A stretch of DNA of 64,000 nt from an uncultured Dehalococcoidia bacterium (GTDB lineage Bacteria > Chloroflexota > Dehalococcoidia > Lucifugimonadales > CATOSD01). The stretch is taken from the NCBI GenBank assembly GCA_951812395.1, contig CATOSD010000002.1, positions 1-64,000 of the forward strand, read 5' to 3'. The translations under genes and the position numbers were made by a program. Of this stretch, positions 1 through 6,419 are shown piece after piece (position 1 is the stretch's first letter; each line of letters begins with the position of its first letter). The notes beneath the pieces are model-generated. The model did no database searches. It had not been told where the DNA came from and worked only from the letters and a program-made list of their open reading frames with translations.

Positions 1-27
1 TGGGAAGGCTCATTCCCGATTCCTGCC
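1..27 (-). repeat. Dispersed intergenic repeat, partial copy
   Basis: On the minus strand this reads GGCAGGAATCGGGAATGAG followed by CCTTCCCA. Nearly the same string occurs on the plus strand at 8673-8703. It lies just 3' of the minus-strand gene at 33-299, so it is a gene-end repeat. The left side is cut by the window edge. Confidence 0.6.
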
Positions 28-32
28 CCACG

Positions 33-299
33 CTAGGCCGCCTCGGGCATCTCCAGGAAGTAGTAGGGGATGTGCCAGGTGCCGCCGTGGTCCAGGTCCA
101 CGATGGCCTTGCGCCGGAGCGCCTGCTTGACAACGCCGCGCGAGAGAAAGCGCGGGCCGCCGCTCACTTTGCCCACGTACCGGACTTTCTGGCCGGGGGC
201 CACGCTGCCGCAGTGCAGCGCCGCAGGCTGTCGCTCGGCGACGGCCAAGCCGGGAAGGGGCAGTTGCGGGGATGCCGTTTCGTGACTTTTGGTGACCAT
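33..299 (-). CDS. Small hypothetical basic protein (88 aa)
   Basis: I do not recognise this protein. It is 88 residues, with a low-complexity N-terminus (about residues 1-35) and a compact C-terminal half containing GQKVRYVGKVSGGPRFL and a conserved-looking DLDHGGTWHIPYYFLE ending, which suggests a small SH3-like or KOW-like beta fold. The ATG at 299 is preceded by a well-formed minus-strand promoter (353-382), supporting a monocistronic gene. No partner gene is visible because the window begins just downstream. Codon use matches the chromosome. Function unknown. Confidence 0.6.
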   Translation of the reverse strand: MVTKSHETASPQLPLPGLAVAERQPAALHCGSVAPGQKVRYVGKVSGGPRFLSRGVVKQALRRKAIVDLDHGGTWHIPYYFLEMPEAA

Positions 300-614
300 G
301 CCGAGCTCCTTTCCGAGGCTGTGCTGTTCAATGGTCTGCTCGTCTATAGAACATAATAGAACAGTACGTGTGTTCTTGTCAAGCTTTTGGCCAGTTTCGG
401 CGGAAGCGTTTAGACACGGGTATGCGGTGAGCAGGTGGGGCAGTCGAGGCTGTATAATTGAAGACCGCCAGCGTAAGCCGACAGATGCGGCCGCACCGCC
501 GCGCTACACCTGGGTAGGAGAACAGCCACTATCAGAGACACCGAGCCGCCGCCGGGATCTTCGCTGAGCGAGGAGGACTCGCGCACCGCAACGGCGCCAC
601 GGCTGGCTAGACGC
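300..614. other. Divergent intergenic region between small gene and MFS exporter
   Basis: It holds the minus-strand promoter at 353-382 and a plus-strand TATAAT at 453-458 without a clear -35. A good Shine-Dalgarno (GTAGGAGA around 514-521) lies upstream of codons that run in frame into the MFS gene. No separate gene is visible. Confidence 0.5.
353..382 (-). promoter_or_regulatory. Promoter of the 33-299 gene with internal palindrome
   Basis: On the minus strand a perfect -35 TTGACA (377-382) is followed by an 18-nt spacer and TATTAT (353-358). The spacer contains an inverted repeat GAACA-N7-TGTTC, and a direct repeat TAGAACA-N3-TAGAACA overlaps the -10 region. This looks like an operated promoter; the regulator is unknown. 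Confidence 0.65.
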
Positions 615-1832
615 GTGCTGACCCGTTGGCCGGTGTTCGAGTCGTTCCAGTATGTCGACTTCCGCTGGATGTTCATCGGCTCGCTCGCCTCCTACATGGC
701 CATGAACATGCAGATGATCACGCGGGGCTGGCTGGTGCTGGAGCTGGCCGACGACTCGCCGCTCGCCCTCGCGATGGTCATGTCGTCGTTCTCGCTGCCT
801 GTCACCGTCGTGGCCATCATCGGCGGCGCGCTCGCGGACCGCATTCCGCGCAGGCGTATGGTCATCCTCAGCCAGGGCGGCAACATCCTGGTCACGGCGC
901 TCGTCGCCACCCTCGACGTGACCAACGTAATCACCTTCGGGATGCTGCTCGGGATCGGTGTGGTGAACGGCTCGCTCATGGCGCTCAACATGCCCAGCCG
1001 CCAGGCGATACTGTCGGACATCGTGCCTGAGCGCACGCTGATGAACGCCATATCGCTGACCAACTCGGCCATGAACGCGACGCGCATCGCGGGGCCGGCC
1101 GTGGCGGGCGTTCTCATAATCTTCATAGGCACGCACGGAGTTTTCTATCTCATCTCCGGGACGTACGCTCTTGCCGTACTGTCGGTGGTGATGATTCGCG
1201 CCGGCCAGACTGCAGCGTCGCGATCCCGCAGGGGACTTTCGAGCGACATCGGCGAGGGCATGAGGTACGTCCGCTCGAACCCGCCGATTCTGGGCGTTAA
1301 CATGCTGATGCTGATTAGCTCGCTGTTCGGCTTCGCCTACTTCGCGCTGATGCCCGCCTGGGGCCGGGAGGCGCTGGACGTCGGTTCAGACGACCTGGGC
1401 TTTCTGCTGATGGTCATGGGTATTGGCGCGCTGGTTGGCACGCTCGCGCTCGCCGCGATGGGCAACGTCGGCAAGCGCGGGCTGATGCTGCTGGCGAACT
1501 GCGCAGGCTGGGCCGTGGGGTTGATGGCCTTCTCCCAGATGACCTCTTTCTGGGCCGCCGTGCCGCTGCTGCTGTTTACCGGACTGGTAAGCTCGCTGGT
1601 AATGTCCCTTGCCATGACCCTCGTACAGGTGTACGCGTCGCCGGAAATGCGCGGCAGGGTGATGAGCCTGGGCATGATGACGTTCGGCATCCAGCCCCTG
1701 AGCTCCATCCCGCTGGGCTTCCTGGCCGTGAACATCGGCACGCCCAACGCCCTCTTCGTAACCGGCGTGCTGCTGCTGGTCGGGACGGTGGCGCTGGTGA
1801 TCGCGTATCCCGGCTTCCGCCGCGTGGACTAG
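615..1832 (+). CDS. MFS transporter, EntS/MFS_3-like exporter
   Basis: A 405-residue major facilitator with about 12 hydrophobic segments. A motif-A-like loop GGALADRIPRRR lies at residues 70-81 between TM2 and TM3, as in proton-driven exporters of the enterobactin exporter-like MFS_3 group. Substrate cannot be told. The annotated start is GTG at 615. The frame is open upstream to about 516 and encodes a plausible cytosolic N-terminus (EPPPGSSLSEEDSRTATAPR). A strong Shine-Dalgarno at 516-521 sits 9 nt before an in-frame ATC at 531, so the true start may be upstream and non-standard. The downstream ABC genes converge with it. Confidence 0.85.
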   Translation: MLTRWPVFESFQYVDFRWMFIGSLASYMAMNMQMITRGWLVLELADDSPLALAMVMSSFSLPVTVVAIIGGALADRIPRRRMVILSQGGNILVTALVATLDVTNVITFGMLLGIGVVNGSLMALNMPSRQAILSDIVPERTLMNAISLTNSAMNATRIAGPAVAGVLIIFIGTHGVFYLISGTYALAVLSVVMIRAGQTAASRSRRGLSSDIGEGMRYVRSNPPILGVNMLMLISSLFGFAYFALMPAWGREALDVGSDDLGFLLMVMGIGALVGTLALAAMGNVGKRGLMLLANCAGWAVGLMAFSQMTSFWAAVPLLLFTGLVSSLVMSLAMTLVQVYASPEMRGRVMSLGMMTFGIQPLSSIPLGFLAVNIGTPNALFVTGVLLLVGTVALVIAYPGFRRVD

Positions 1833-1863
1833 CGGCGACGCTCGGAGGGATGCGGCGTGGCCG

Positions 1864-2661
1864 CTAGCGGCGCCTGGAGCGGCTTCGCAGCGCCATCAGC
1901 GCCAGTGTGTAGCTCACGGCGCCCACGCCGGCTATCGCACTGAAGCCCTTCAGCAGCGACTCGGTGTCCCATCCTACCGTTATCAGAGAGCGCAGCCCGT
2001 CCAGCAGGTAGGTTACGGGGTTGTACACCGCCACCGTCGCCAGCCAGCCCGTCAGCGCCTCCATCGGCACAAACACGGTGGTCAGGAACATGAACGGAAA
2101 GAACAACAGAAAGCTGCTGTTGACCGCGACGGGGTTGCCCGTCTTCAGCGCTATGGCGTAGGGGAGGCCGGCGAAGGCCAGGCCCCAGGCGCCTCCCATC
2201 AACACGAACACCAGCAGTCCGACCGGGCCCGACTCGAAACGTACGCCAACGACGAGTCCCAGAATGATGACGGGCACGGTAAGCGCCACAACTAGCGCGA
2301 AGTCGGCCACGGTGAAACCTATCAGCATGCCCAGCCGGTTGACGGGCGTGAGCGAGAGCTTGTCGAAGTAGCCGCTCTGGATGTCTGTGACCACGGTTAT
2401 GGCCCGTGATATGCCGGTTACGGCAAAGAGAATAGCGACGGGCAACTGGAACGCCTTGTAGTCCACCTGCATGAACCGCTCGGTCTGGTCCTGGAGCGCG
2501 CCCACGTTCACGACGAAGAAGAACACGGGGATGACGAGGGCCGGAATCACGCCCTCGACGTCGCGCGGGATGGAGCGCAGCGCGCGCTCGGCCACACTCG
2601 CGACGTCCCGCAGAAAGTTCGAACGCCTGGCCCTTATGTGTGTAGAAGCGATGGTCGTCAT
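1864..2661 (-). CDS. ABC-2 type exporter permease
   Basis: A 265-residue membrane protein with six hydrophobic segments and the ABC-2 transporter pattern of DrrB-like permeases. It starts MTTIASTHIRARRSNF at ATG 2661, which overlaps the stop of the ATPase gene in an ATGA junction (2658-2661), so the two are translationally coupled. A much longer open frame (to 3726) reads through the ATPase gene, but only the part after this ATG has permease sequence. With the ATPase it should form an efflux pump for a lipophilic compound or drug; substrate unknown. Confidence 0.9.
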   Translation of the reverse strand: MTTIASTHIRARRSNFLRDVASVAERALRSIPRDVEGVIPALVIPVFFFVVNVGALQDQTERFMQVDYKAFQLPVAILFAVTGISRAITVVTDIQSGYFDKLSLTPVNRLGMLIGFTVADFALVVALTVPVIILGLVVGVRFESGPVGLLVFVLMGGAWGLAFAGLPYAIALKTGNPVAVNSSFLLFFPFMFLTTVFVPMEALTGWLATVAVYNPVTYLLDGLRSLITVGWDTESLLKGFSAIAGVGAVSYTLALMALRSRSRRR

Positions 2662-3659
2662 AGCTCGTTCTCTCCAACGTCCTGCGGGGCATCCTCCTGG
2701 AGGCGGGCGCCCGTAACCTGTAGAAACACGTCGTCCAGCGTGGGAGTGCGCAGCGTAAGCTCCCGCACGTTCACGCCGCCCTCGTTCAGCGCGAGCGCCA
2801 CCGCGCTGACGAGCGACGCGCCGTTCGCCACGCTGATTGACAGTTCGGATTCGTAGGCGTCCACCTGCTGCACGCCGTCGATGGCGTTCAGGCGTTCGAT
2901 GGCCGCGTCCGCGCTGCCGTCCACGCGCGCCACGATGACGTCCAGCCCCACCGAGCGTTTCAGTTCGGCCGGCGTGCCCTCGGCCACCAGCTCGCCTTCG
3001 TTGATGATTCCCACCCTGTGGGCCAGCGCGTCGGCCTCCTCCAGGTACTGCGTGGTGAGGAAGATGGTTACTCCGAGCTGCCGGTTGATGCGCCGGACTT
3101 CGTCCCAGACTCGATTGCGGCTTATTGGATCGAGCCCTGTGGTCGGCTCGTCCAGGAACAGCACCTCCGGGTTGTGCACCAGCGCCGCCGCCAAATCCAG
3201 CCTGCGCTTCATGCCGCCCGAGTAGGTGCCTATCAGGCGGTCGATGGCGTCGCCGATGTCGATGAGCACGGCCAGTTCCGAAATGCGCTGGTTTATCTCC
3301 CTTCCCCTCAGCCCGTACAGACGACCCTGAAGCCTCAGCAGCTCCCGACCCGTCTGCTTGTCGTCCAGGGCCGCGTCCTGCAGCGCCGCGCCGACGTGCA
3401 ACCGCACCTGTTGCCCTTCGCGCGTAACGTCGTAGCCGGCGACGGTCGCGCCGCCGGACGTGGGCACGAGAAGCGTGGTCAGCATACGAACGACGGTTGT
3501 CTTGCCCGCGCCGTTCGGCCCCAGAAAGCCGTAGATTTCTCCCTTCGACAGCGTGAGGTCCACACCCTTCACCGCCTCCACGTCGCCGAACCGCTTCACC
3601 AATCCGGACGCGGAGACGGCGTACCCATTCGCGTCCGGATATCCGTCCAGTTGTTCCAT
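2658..3659 (-). CDS. ABC exporter ATP-binding protein, DrrA-like
   Basis: A 333-residue ATPase. Walker A GPNGAGKTT is at residues 47-55, the signature YSGGM at 146-150 followed by KRRLDLA, and Walker B VLFLDEP at 166-172. A C-terminal domain of about 90 residues resembles the regulatory extension of daunorubicin-resistance DrrA proteins. It couples ATP hydrolysis to the permease encoded by the overlapping downstream gene. A promoter at 3727-3757 precedes it. ATG at 3659 gives the usual family length. Confidence 0.93.
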   Translation of the reverse strand: MEQLDGYPDANGYAVSASGLVKRFGDVEAVKGVDLTLSKGEIYGFLGPNGAGKTTVVRMLTTLLVPTSGGATVAGYDVTREGQQVRLHVGAALQDAALDDKQTGRELLRLQGRLYGLRGREINQRISELAVLIDIGDAIDRLIGTYSGGMKRRLDLAAALVHNPEVLFLDEPTTGLDPISRNRVWDEVRRINRQLGVTIFLTTQYLEEADALAHRVGIINEGELVAEGTPAELKRSVGLDVIVARVDGSADAAIERLNAIDGVQQVDAYESELSISVANGASLVSAVALALNEGGVNVRELTLRTPTLDDVFLQVTGARLQEDAPQDVGENEL

Positions 3660-3726
3660 GTCTTGAACACCTTCCTGGCGCGGGAGACACAGCTTGTCGC
3701 GCTCCCGCGTCGATTTGCGAGCGCAT

Positions 3727-3757
3727 AGTATACGCCCGCCGCTGCGAGCCGGGTCAA
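3727..3757 (-). promoter_or_regulatory. Promoter of the ABC exporter operon
   Basis: On the minus strand TTGACC (3752-3757) and TATACT (3727-3732) are separated by 19 nt. The transposable element at 3774 begins 17 bp upstream of the -35 and leaves the promoter intact. Confidence 0.5.
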
Positions 3758-3773
3758 GTCTCGCGCTTGACAG

Positions 3774-4439
3774 GAACCTGTTTCAGATTGCTAGGCGCTC
3801 CTACACCGTTGTCCCCGCAAAAGTGGGAAAGCGAATTCTGTTAGTTTCTGCTACATTCCGTGCGCCTCCTAGCTGAGACGGTCGCCGGTCCTTCGCGAAT
3901 CTGTAATGCCCGGCGCGGGATATGTATGCACAAGTGTCGCGCCGCATGGCAGAGTAGGACAGGGGGCGGGTCGGTGGCCGGTGGTCGGAGGCCGGTTTTC
4001 GAGGCTCCTACGGATGCCATGGGGCATTGTCCCTGTTGGGGGTAGGGATTCCGGGCCGCGGGGTCTGTCCCTCGCCTGGGCGAGGGTAGCACGTATGTAC
4101 GTATATTGCAAGAGGGGGTGGCGAGACTGCGGGATTGGGCCGGAACGGTGGGGAGAAACTGCGCAGACGTGGGCCAGTGGTTGGGCGCCTGTCGGACGTT
4201 TGGATGGCAGGGCTAGAGCACGGGCGGCGCAGGAAAGTGACGGTTTTTTCGGGGCGCTGGGGAGCGAAAGGATCGGTTGTGGGCGAGGGGGTGGGGCCGG
4301 GGCGAACGTTGGGGAGTCAGCAGGGGGACATTGGCTCAACAACATAAATGCGAATAGCCGTTGGTTCAGAGTCGGGCGCCAGGGCGGGTTTTCGCGAGGG
4401 AGATGGTTTTGGGGGCGCCTGGTAATCTGAAACAGGCTC
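3774..4439. mobile_element. Non-autonomous 666-bp element (MITE-like) with 9-bp target duplication
   Basis: The ends are imperfect 30-bp terminal inverted repeats (3774-3803 and 4410-4439, 25 of 30 matching). Both begin GARCCTGTTTCAGATT followed by AGGCGC. The element is flanked by identical 9-bp direct repeats GCTTGACAG at 3765-3773 and 4440-4448, as expected for a target-site duplication. No internal reading frame resembles a transposase, so it would need a transposase in trans. Families making 9-bp duplications include parts of IS4, IS5, IS1 and IS256; I cannot assign one. It does not share ends with the IS1380 element at 35224. Its plus strand is strongly G-skewed and contains a minus-strand promoter-like site (4083-4111). 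Confidence 0.85.
4083..4111 (-). promoter_or_regulatory. Promoter-like site inside the MITE with palindromic spacer
   Basis: On the minus strand TTGCAA (4106-4111), 17-nt spacer, TACCCT (4083-4088) with an extended TGC. The spacer ends in GTACATACGTGC, a near palindrome that recurs in the same position at 13193-13204 and 51851-51862. No start codon follows closely, so any transcript would be non-coding. Confidence 0.4.
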
Positions 4440-4441
4440 GC

Positions 4442-4470
4442 TTGACAGCGTGAACGCGGTTGGCCATCAT
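4442..4470 (+). promoter_or_regulatory. Probable promoter of the ImmA-like gene
   Basis: TTGACA (4442-4447) lies within the right copy of the 9-bp target duplication. It is 17 nt from CATCAT (4465-4470). The duplication would have regenerated this -35 element when the MITE inserted. Confidence 0.5.
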
Positions 4471-4508
4471 GATAGCACAACGGTTCTAAACTGCGAAAGA
4501 GGCGCCAA

Positions 4509-4967
4509 TTGCACGGCAGAATCAGGGCAATCGAGCTTTGGCGAGATCACGGCCTGCGCGCGCCTGTCGACCTGCGGAGGCTGACCCGGGCGCTCGGACT
4601 GCGTGTCGTGGAGTTCCCCTTCAGGGGCAGGGTGAAAGAGGTGATCATAGACGGCGTGATTGGCGTCCGGCCCGGGCTTTCCCGCGCCGAGTTCCGCTGG
4701 CTGGTGGCGCACGCTACGGGTCACCACCTGCTCCACGTGGGCACGAGCTTCTACCTGGAGTCTTGGCAGTGGGTTAATCGCGCAAAGGCGGAGAGGCAGG
4801 CGGAGGAATTCGCGGCGTGTCTGCTCGGCGGACCGGAGGGTTGGCGCTTCAGCGCAGCGGAGCTGGCGATCCCCGAGGCCAAGCTCCCACTCGTCGCCGA
4901 CCTGACCGCGGCCGCTATAAGCGAGTCCCTTCCCCCCTTGATGGGTGTACAGATGGGGGAAGGCTAG
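4509..4967 (+). CDS. ImmA/IrrE-like metallopeptidase with altered active site
   Basis: A 152-residue protein of the ImmA/IrrE (COG2856-type) fold. These enzymes normally carry HExxH and cleave repressors of the XRE family. Here the motif is HATGH (residues 68-72) in the context VAHATGHHLLHVG: both zinc-ligand histidines remain but the catalytic glutamate is alanine. A downstream ERQAEEFAACLL stretch (95-106) matches the helix supplying the third ligand. It starts at TTG 4509. It ends inside a dispersed repeat that supplies the stop, giving a tail ...GVQMGEG. It converges tail to tail, with a 4-bp overlap, on an XRE regulator, its likely partner. It may bind without cleaving. Confidence 0.75.
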   Translation: MHGRIRAIELWRDHGLRAPVDLRRLTRALGLRVVEFPFRGRVKEVIIDGVIGVRPGLSRAEFRWLVAHATGHHLLHVGTSFYLESWQWVNRAKAERQAEEFAACLLGGPEGWRFSAAELAIPEAKLPLVADLTAAAISESLPPLMGVQMGEG

Positions 4968-4979
4968 GATGGGGGTGAC
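4926..4979 (+). repeat. G-rich tailed hairpin repeat, copy 1 (interrupted)
   Basis: CCCTTCCCCC ... GGGGGAAGG followed by the family tail CTAGGATGGGGGTGAC, with extra sequence in the loop. It overlaps the end of the ImmA-like gene and provides its TAG stop. Confidence 0.7.
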
Positions 4980-5344
4980 GAACCCGCCCGCCGGCTGCTC
5001 CGCACGTAGCGGGCGAAGTCCCGCACAGACTCCCATTCGTCGGCAGTCAGGTCGCTCACCTCGTGCAGCCGCGCAAGCTGCTCGTCTTCGAGCGGGCTCT
5101 CGTACTCCTCGGCTGTGATGTAACCCGCCTCGACGGCGAGCGTGCCGTACAGCATCCCCAGCGCCGCCGAAAGCGCCTTGAGCGTCCGAACCGTAGGCCG
5201 CACACGCCCTCTCTCCAGGTGTCCTACGTAGCCCTGGCTCATGCCCAGGGCACGCGACAACTGCCGCTGCGACATGCCCCTGCCGCGCCGCGTCTCCCTC
5301 ACCAGGTCGGCAAGCCCGCCGTATGTGCGCTCCCGGTCTGCCAT
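4964..5344 (-). CDS. XRE-family helix-turn-helix regulator
   Basis: A 126-residue DNA-binding protein. Residues 12-66 form a Cro/C1-type HTH (SQRQLSRALGMSQGYVGHLE with RPTVRTLKALSAAL following). The C-terminal half is acidic and helical and contains a DEWESVRDFARYV segment typical of XRE proteins paired with ImmA-like proteins. It converges with the ImmA-like gene. Divergent from it, at 5432-5461, is a consensus promoter for the next plus-strand gene, which it could regulate. ATG at 5344. Confidence 0.85.
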   Translation of the reverse strand: MADRERTYGGLADLVRETRRGRGMSQRQLSRALGMSQGYVGHLERGRVRPTVRTLKALSAALGMLYGTLAVEAGYITAEEYESPLEDEQLARLHEVSDLTADEWESVRDFARYVRSSRRAGSSPPS

Positions 5345-5431
5345 GCTACTCCGTCCGCCAGGTCCCCGCCGGAGAGCGCCAGCTCGGCGCTCTGCTCAAA
5401 GATTCTATCCGACGCCCGCGCATGAACGCTA

Positions 5432-5461
5432 TTGACACATATGTTCGGCGCTGCGTATAAT
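5432..5461 (+). promoter_or_regulatory. Consensus sigma-70 type promoter
   Basis: Perfect TTGACA (5432-5437), 18-nt spacer and perfect TATAAT (5456-5461). It is about 105 nt upstream of the zinc ribbon gene and between that gene and the divergent XRE gene. Confidence 0.75.
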
Positions 5462-5565
5462 GCCATTCGTCAGAGCGGGCGGGGCTCGCCGCGACACTTC
5501 TCAGGCTCAGAACCGCCCGGCGCGATCCGGGCGCGATTCGCCGGCAGCGGCGCGGAGGTTTGCAG

Positions 5566-5868
5566 GTGTTTCTACTCAGGAGATGTCCCAGGTGCGGCGG
5601 CGACGTCGACGCGTCAGAGACCACGGACGTGCGGTGCGTGCAGTGCGTCCACCGGAGGCCGGTGGCCGCACTGGTGGGGGATCGGCTGCCCGGCAGGGGC
5701 TTCCTACCCCTGACGGGACTGGAGCTGTGGTGTCCGCGATGCGATTCCGACTTCGTCATCGCGCTCGAGAAGCTGCGCGAACGGGACAACACCGTCTACC
5801 GCTGCCGCAAGTGCGGGCACCTGTACAGCCCGCTCCTGCCGGAGGCCGGCAGCGCGCTCGCCTCGTAG
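5566..5868 (+). CDS. Small zinc ribbon protein (100 aa)
   Basis: Four CxxC knuckles are visible: CPRC near residue 7, CVQC near 25, CPRC near 56 and CRKC near 80. This suggests two zinc ribbons. GTG at 5566 is preferred because GGAGG (5554-5558) sits 7 nt upstream; a TTG at 5560 is too close to it. The pattern CPRCxGDV followed by QCxxC is shared with the 57-aa protein at 20852-21025, so the two are probably related. Zinc ribbons of this type often bind nucleic acid or partner proteins; specific function unknown. A consensus promoter lies upstream. Confidence 0.7.
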   Translation: MFLLRRCPRCGGDVDASETTDVRCVQCVHRRPVAALVGDRLPGRGFLPLTGLELWCPRCDSDFVIALEKLRERDNTVYRCRKCGHLYSPLLPEAGSALAS

Positions 5869-5901
5869 CGGAAGCCCACCACGTCCCACGTCCCATGCTG
5901 G

Positions 5902-5907
5902 TATACT
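5902..5907 (+). promoter_or_regulatory. -10 element close to the thioesterase start
   Basis: TATACT ends 9 nt before ATG 5917, with no convincing -35. If used, the transcript would start at or within a few nucleotides of the start codon. Confidence 0.35.
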
Positions 5908-5916
5908 GTGCCCGTT

Positions 5917-6405
5917 ATGGCCAGGGACGACTTCAACTTCAGCCACACGCTCAGGGTCCGGTGGGCCGAGTGCGACGTCCAGGGCGTGGTGTTCAATGCC
6001 GCCTACGCCAACTACGTCGAAATCGGACAGGTCGAGTACTTCCGACATCTCGGCATCGCCATCTACGACCCGGCCATGCGCCGCCACCTCGACCTCGCCA
6101 CAGTCAAGATGTCCCTCGAATTCTTCGCGCCCGCCCAGCTCGACGACGTGCTGCGCGTCTACTGGAAGATACAGCGCGTCGGCAACTCCAGCCTGACGGC
6201 CCTCTGCGAAATCTACCGCGGCCGCGCCGAGGAACCGCTCACGCGCGGCGAGTCCGTCTACGTCAACTACGATGACGACACCCGCGTCTCCCGGCCGGTG
6301 CCAGACGACGTGCGCCGGCTGATCGACACGTTCGAGTCCACCGGCGTCGTCATCCCGCTCACAGACCTGCCCGGGCTCGCCGCCATCGGCTCCGGTAGAG
6401 GCTAG
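5917..6405 (+). CDS. Acyl-CoA thioesterase, YbgC/4HBT hot-dog family
   Basis: 162 residues from ATG 5917; a GTG at 5908 is the alternative. The motif ECDVQGVVFNAAYANYVE near the N-terminus is the YbgC-type signature, with the Asp that acts in thioester hydrolysis. The length is normal for a single hot-dog domain. It probably hydrolyses a short or medium acyl-CoA in the cytosol. It is followed 14 nt later by purL, perhaps in the same transcript, though no metabolic link is evident. Confidence 0.85.
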   Translation: MARDDFNFSHTLRVRWAECDVQGVVFNAAYANYVEIGQVEYFRHLGIAIYDPAMRRHLDLATVKMSLEFFAPAQLDDVLRVYWKIQRVGNSSLTALCEIYRGRAEEPLTRGESVYVNYDDDTRVSRPVPDDVRRLIDTFESTGVVIPLTDLPGLAAIGSGRG

Positions 6406-6419
6406 GCAGAGCTCGAAAC

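Noticed and set aside
2662..3726. Possible fusion of the ABC permease with an upstream domain
   Set aside because: The frame is open only because it is out of phase with the ATPase gene. The permease has its own ATG in a normal ATGA overlap.
3869..4480. 203- and 174-codon frames inside the MITE as a transposase
   Set aside because: Both are Pro/Arg or Gly/Arg-rich, without DDE residues or helix-turn-helix, and run across the element boundary.
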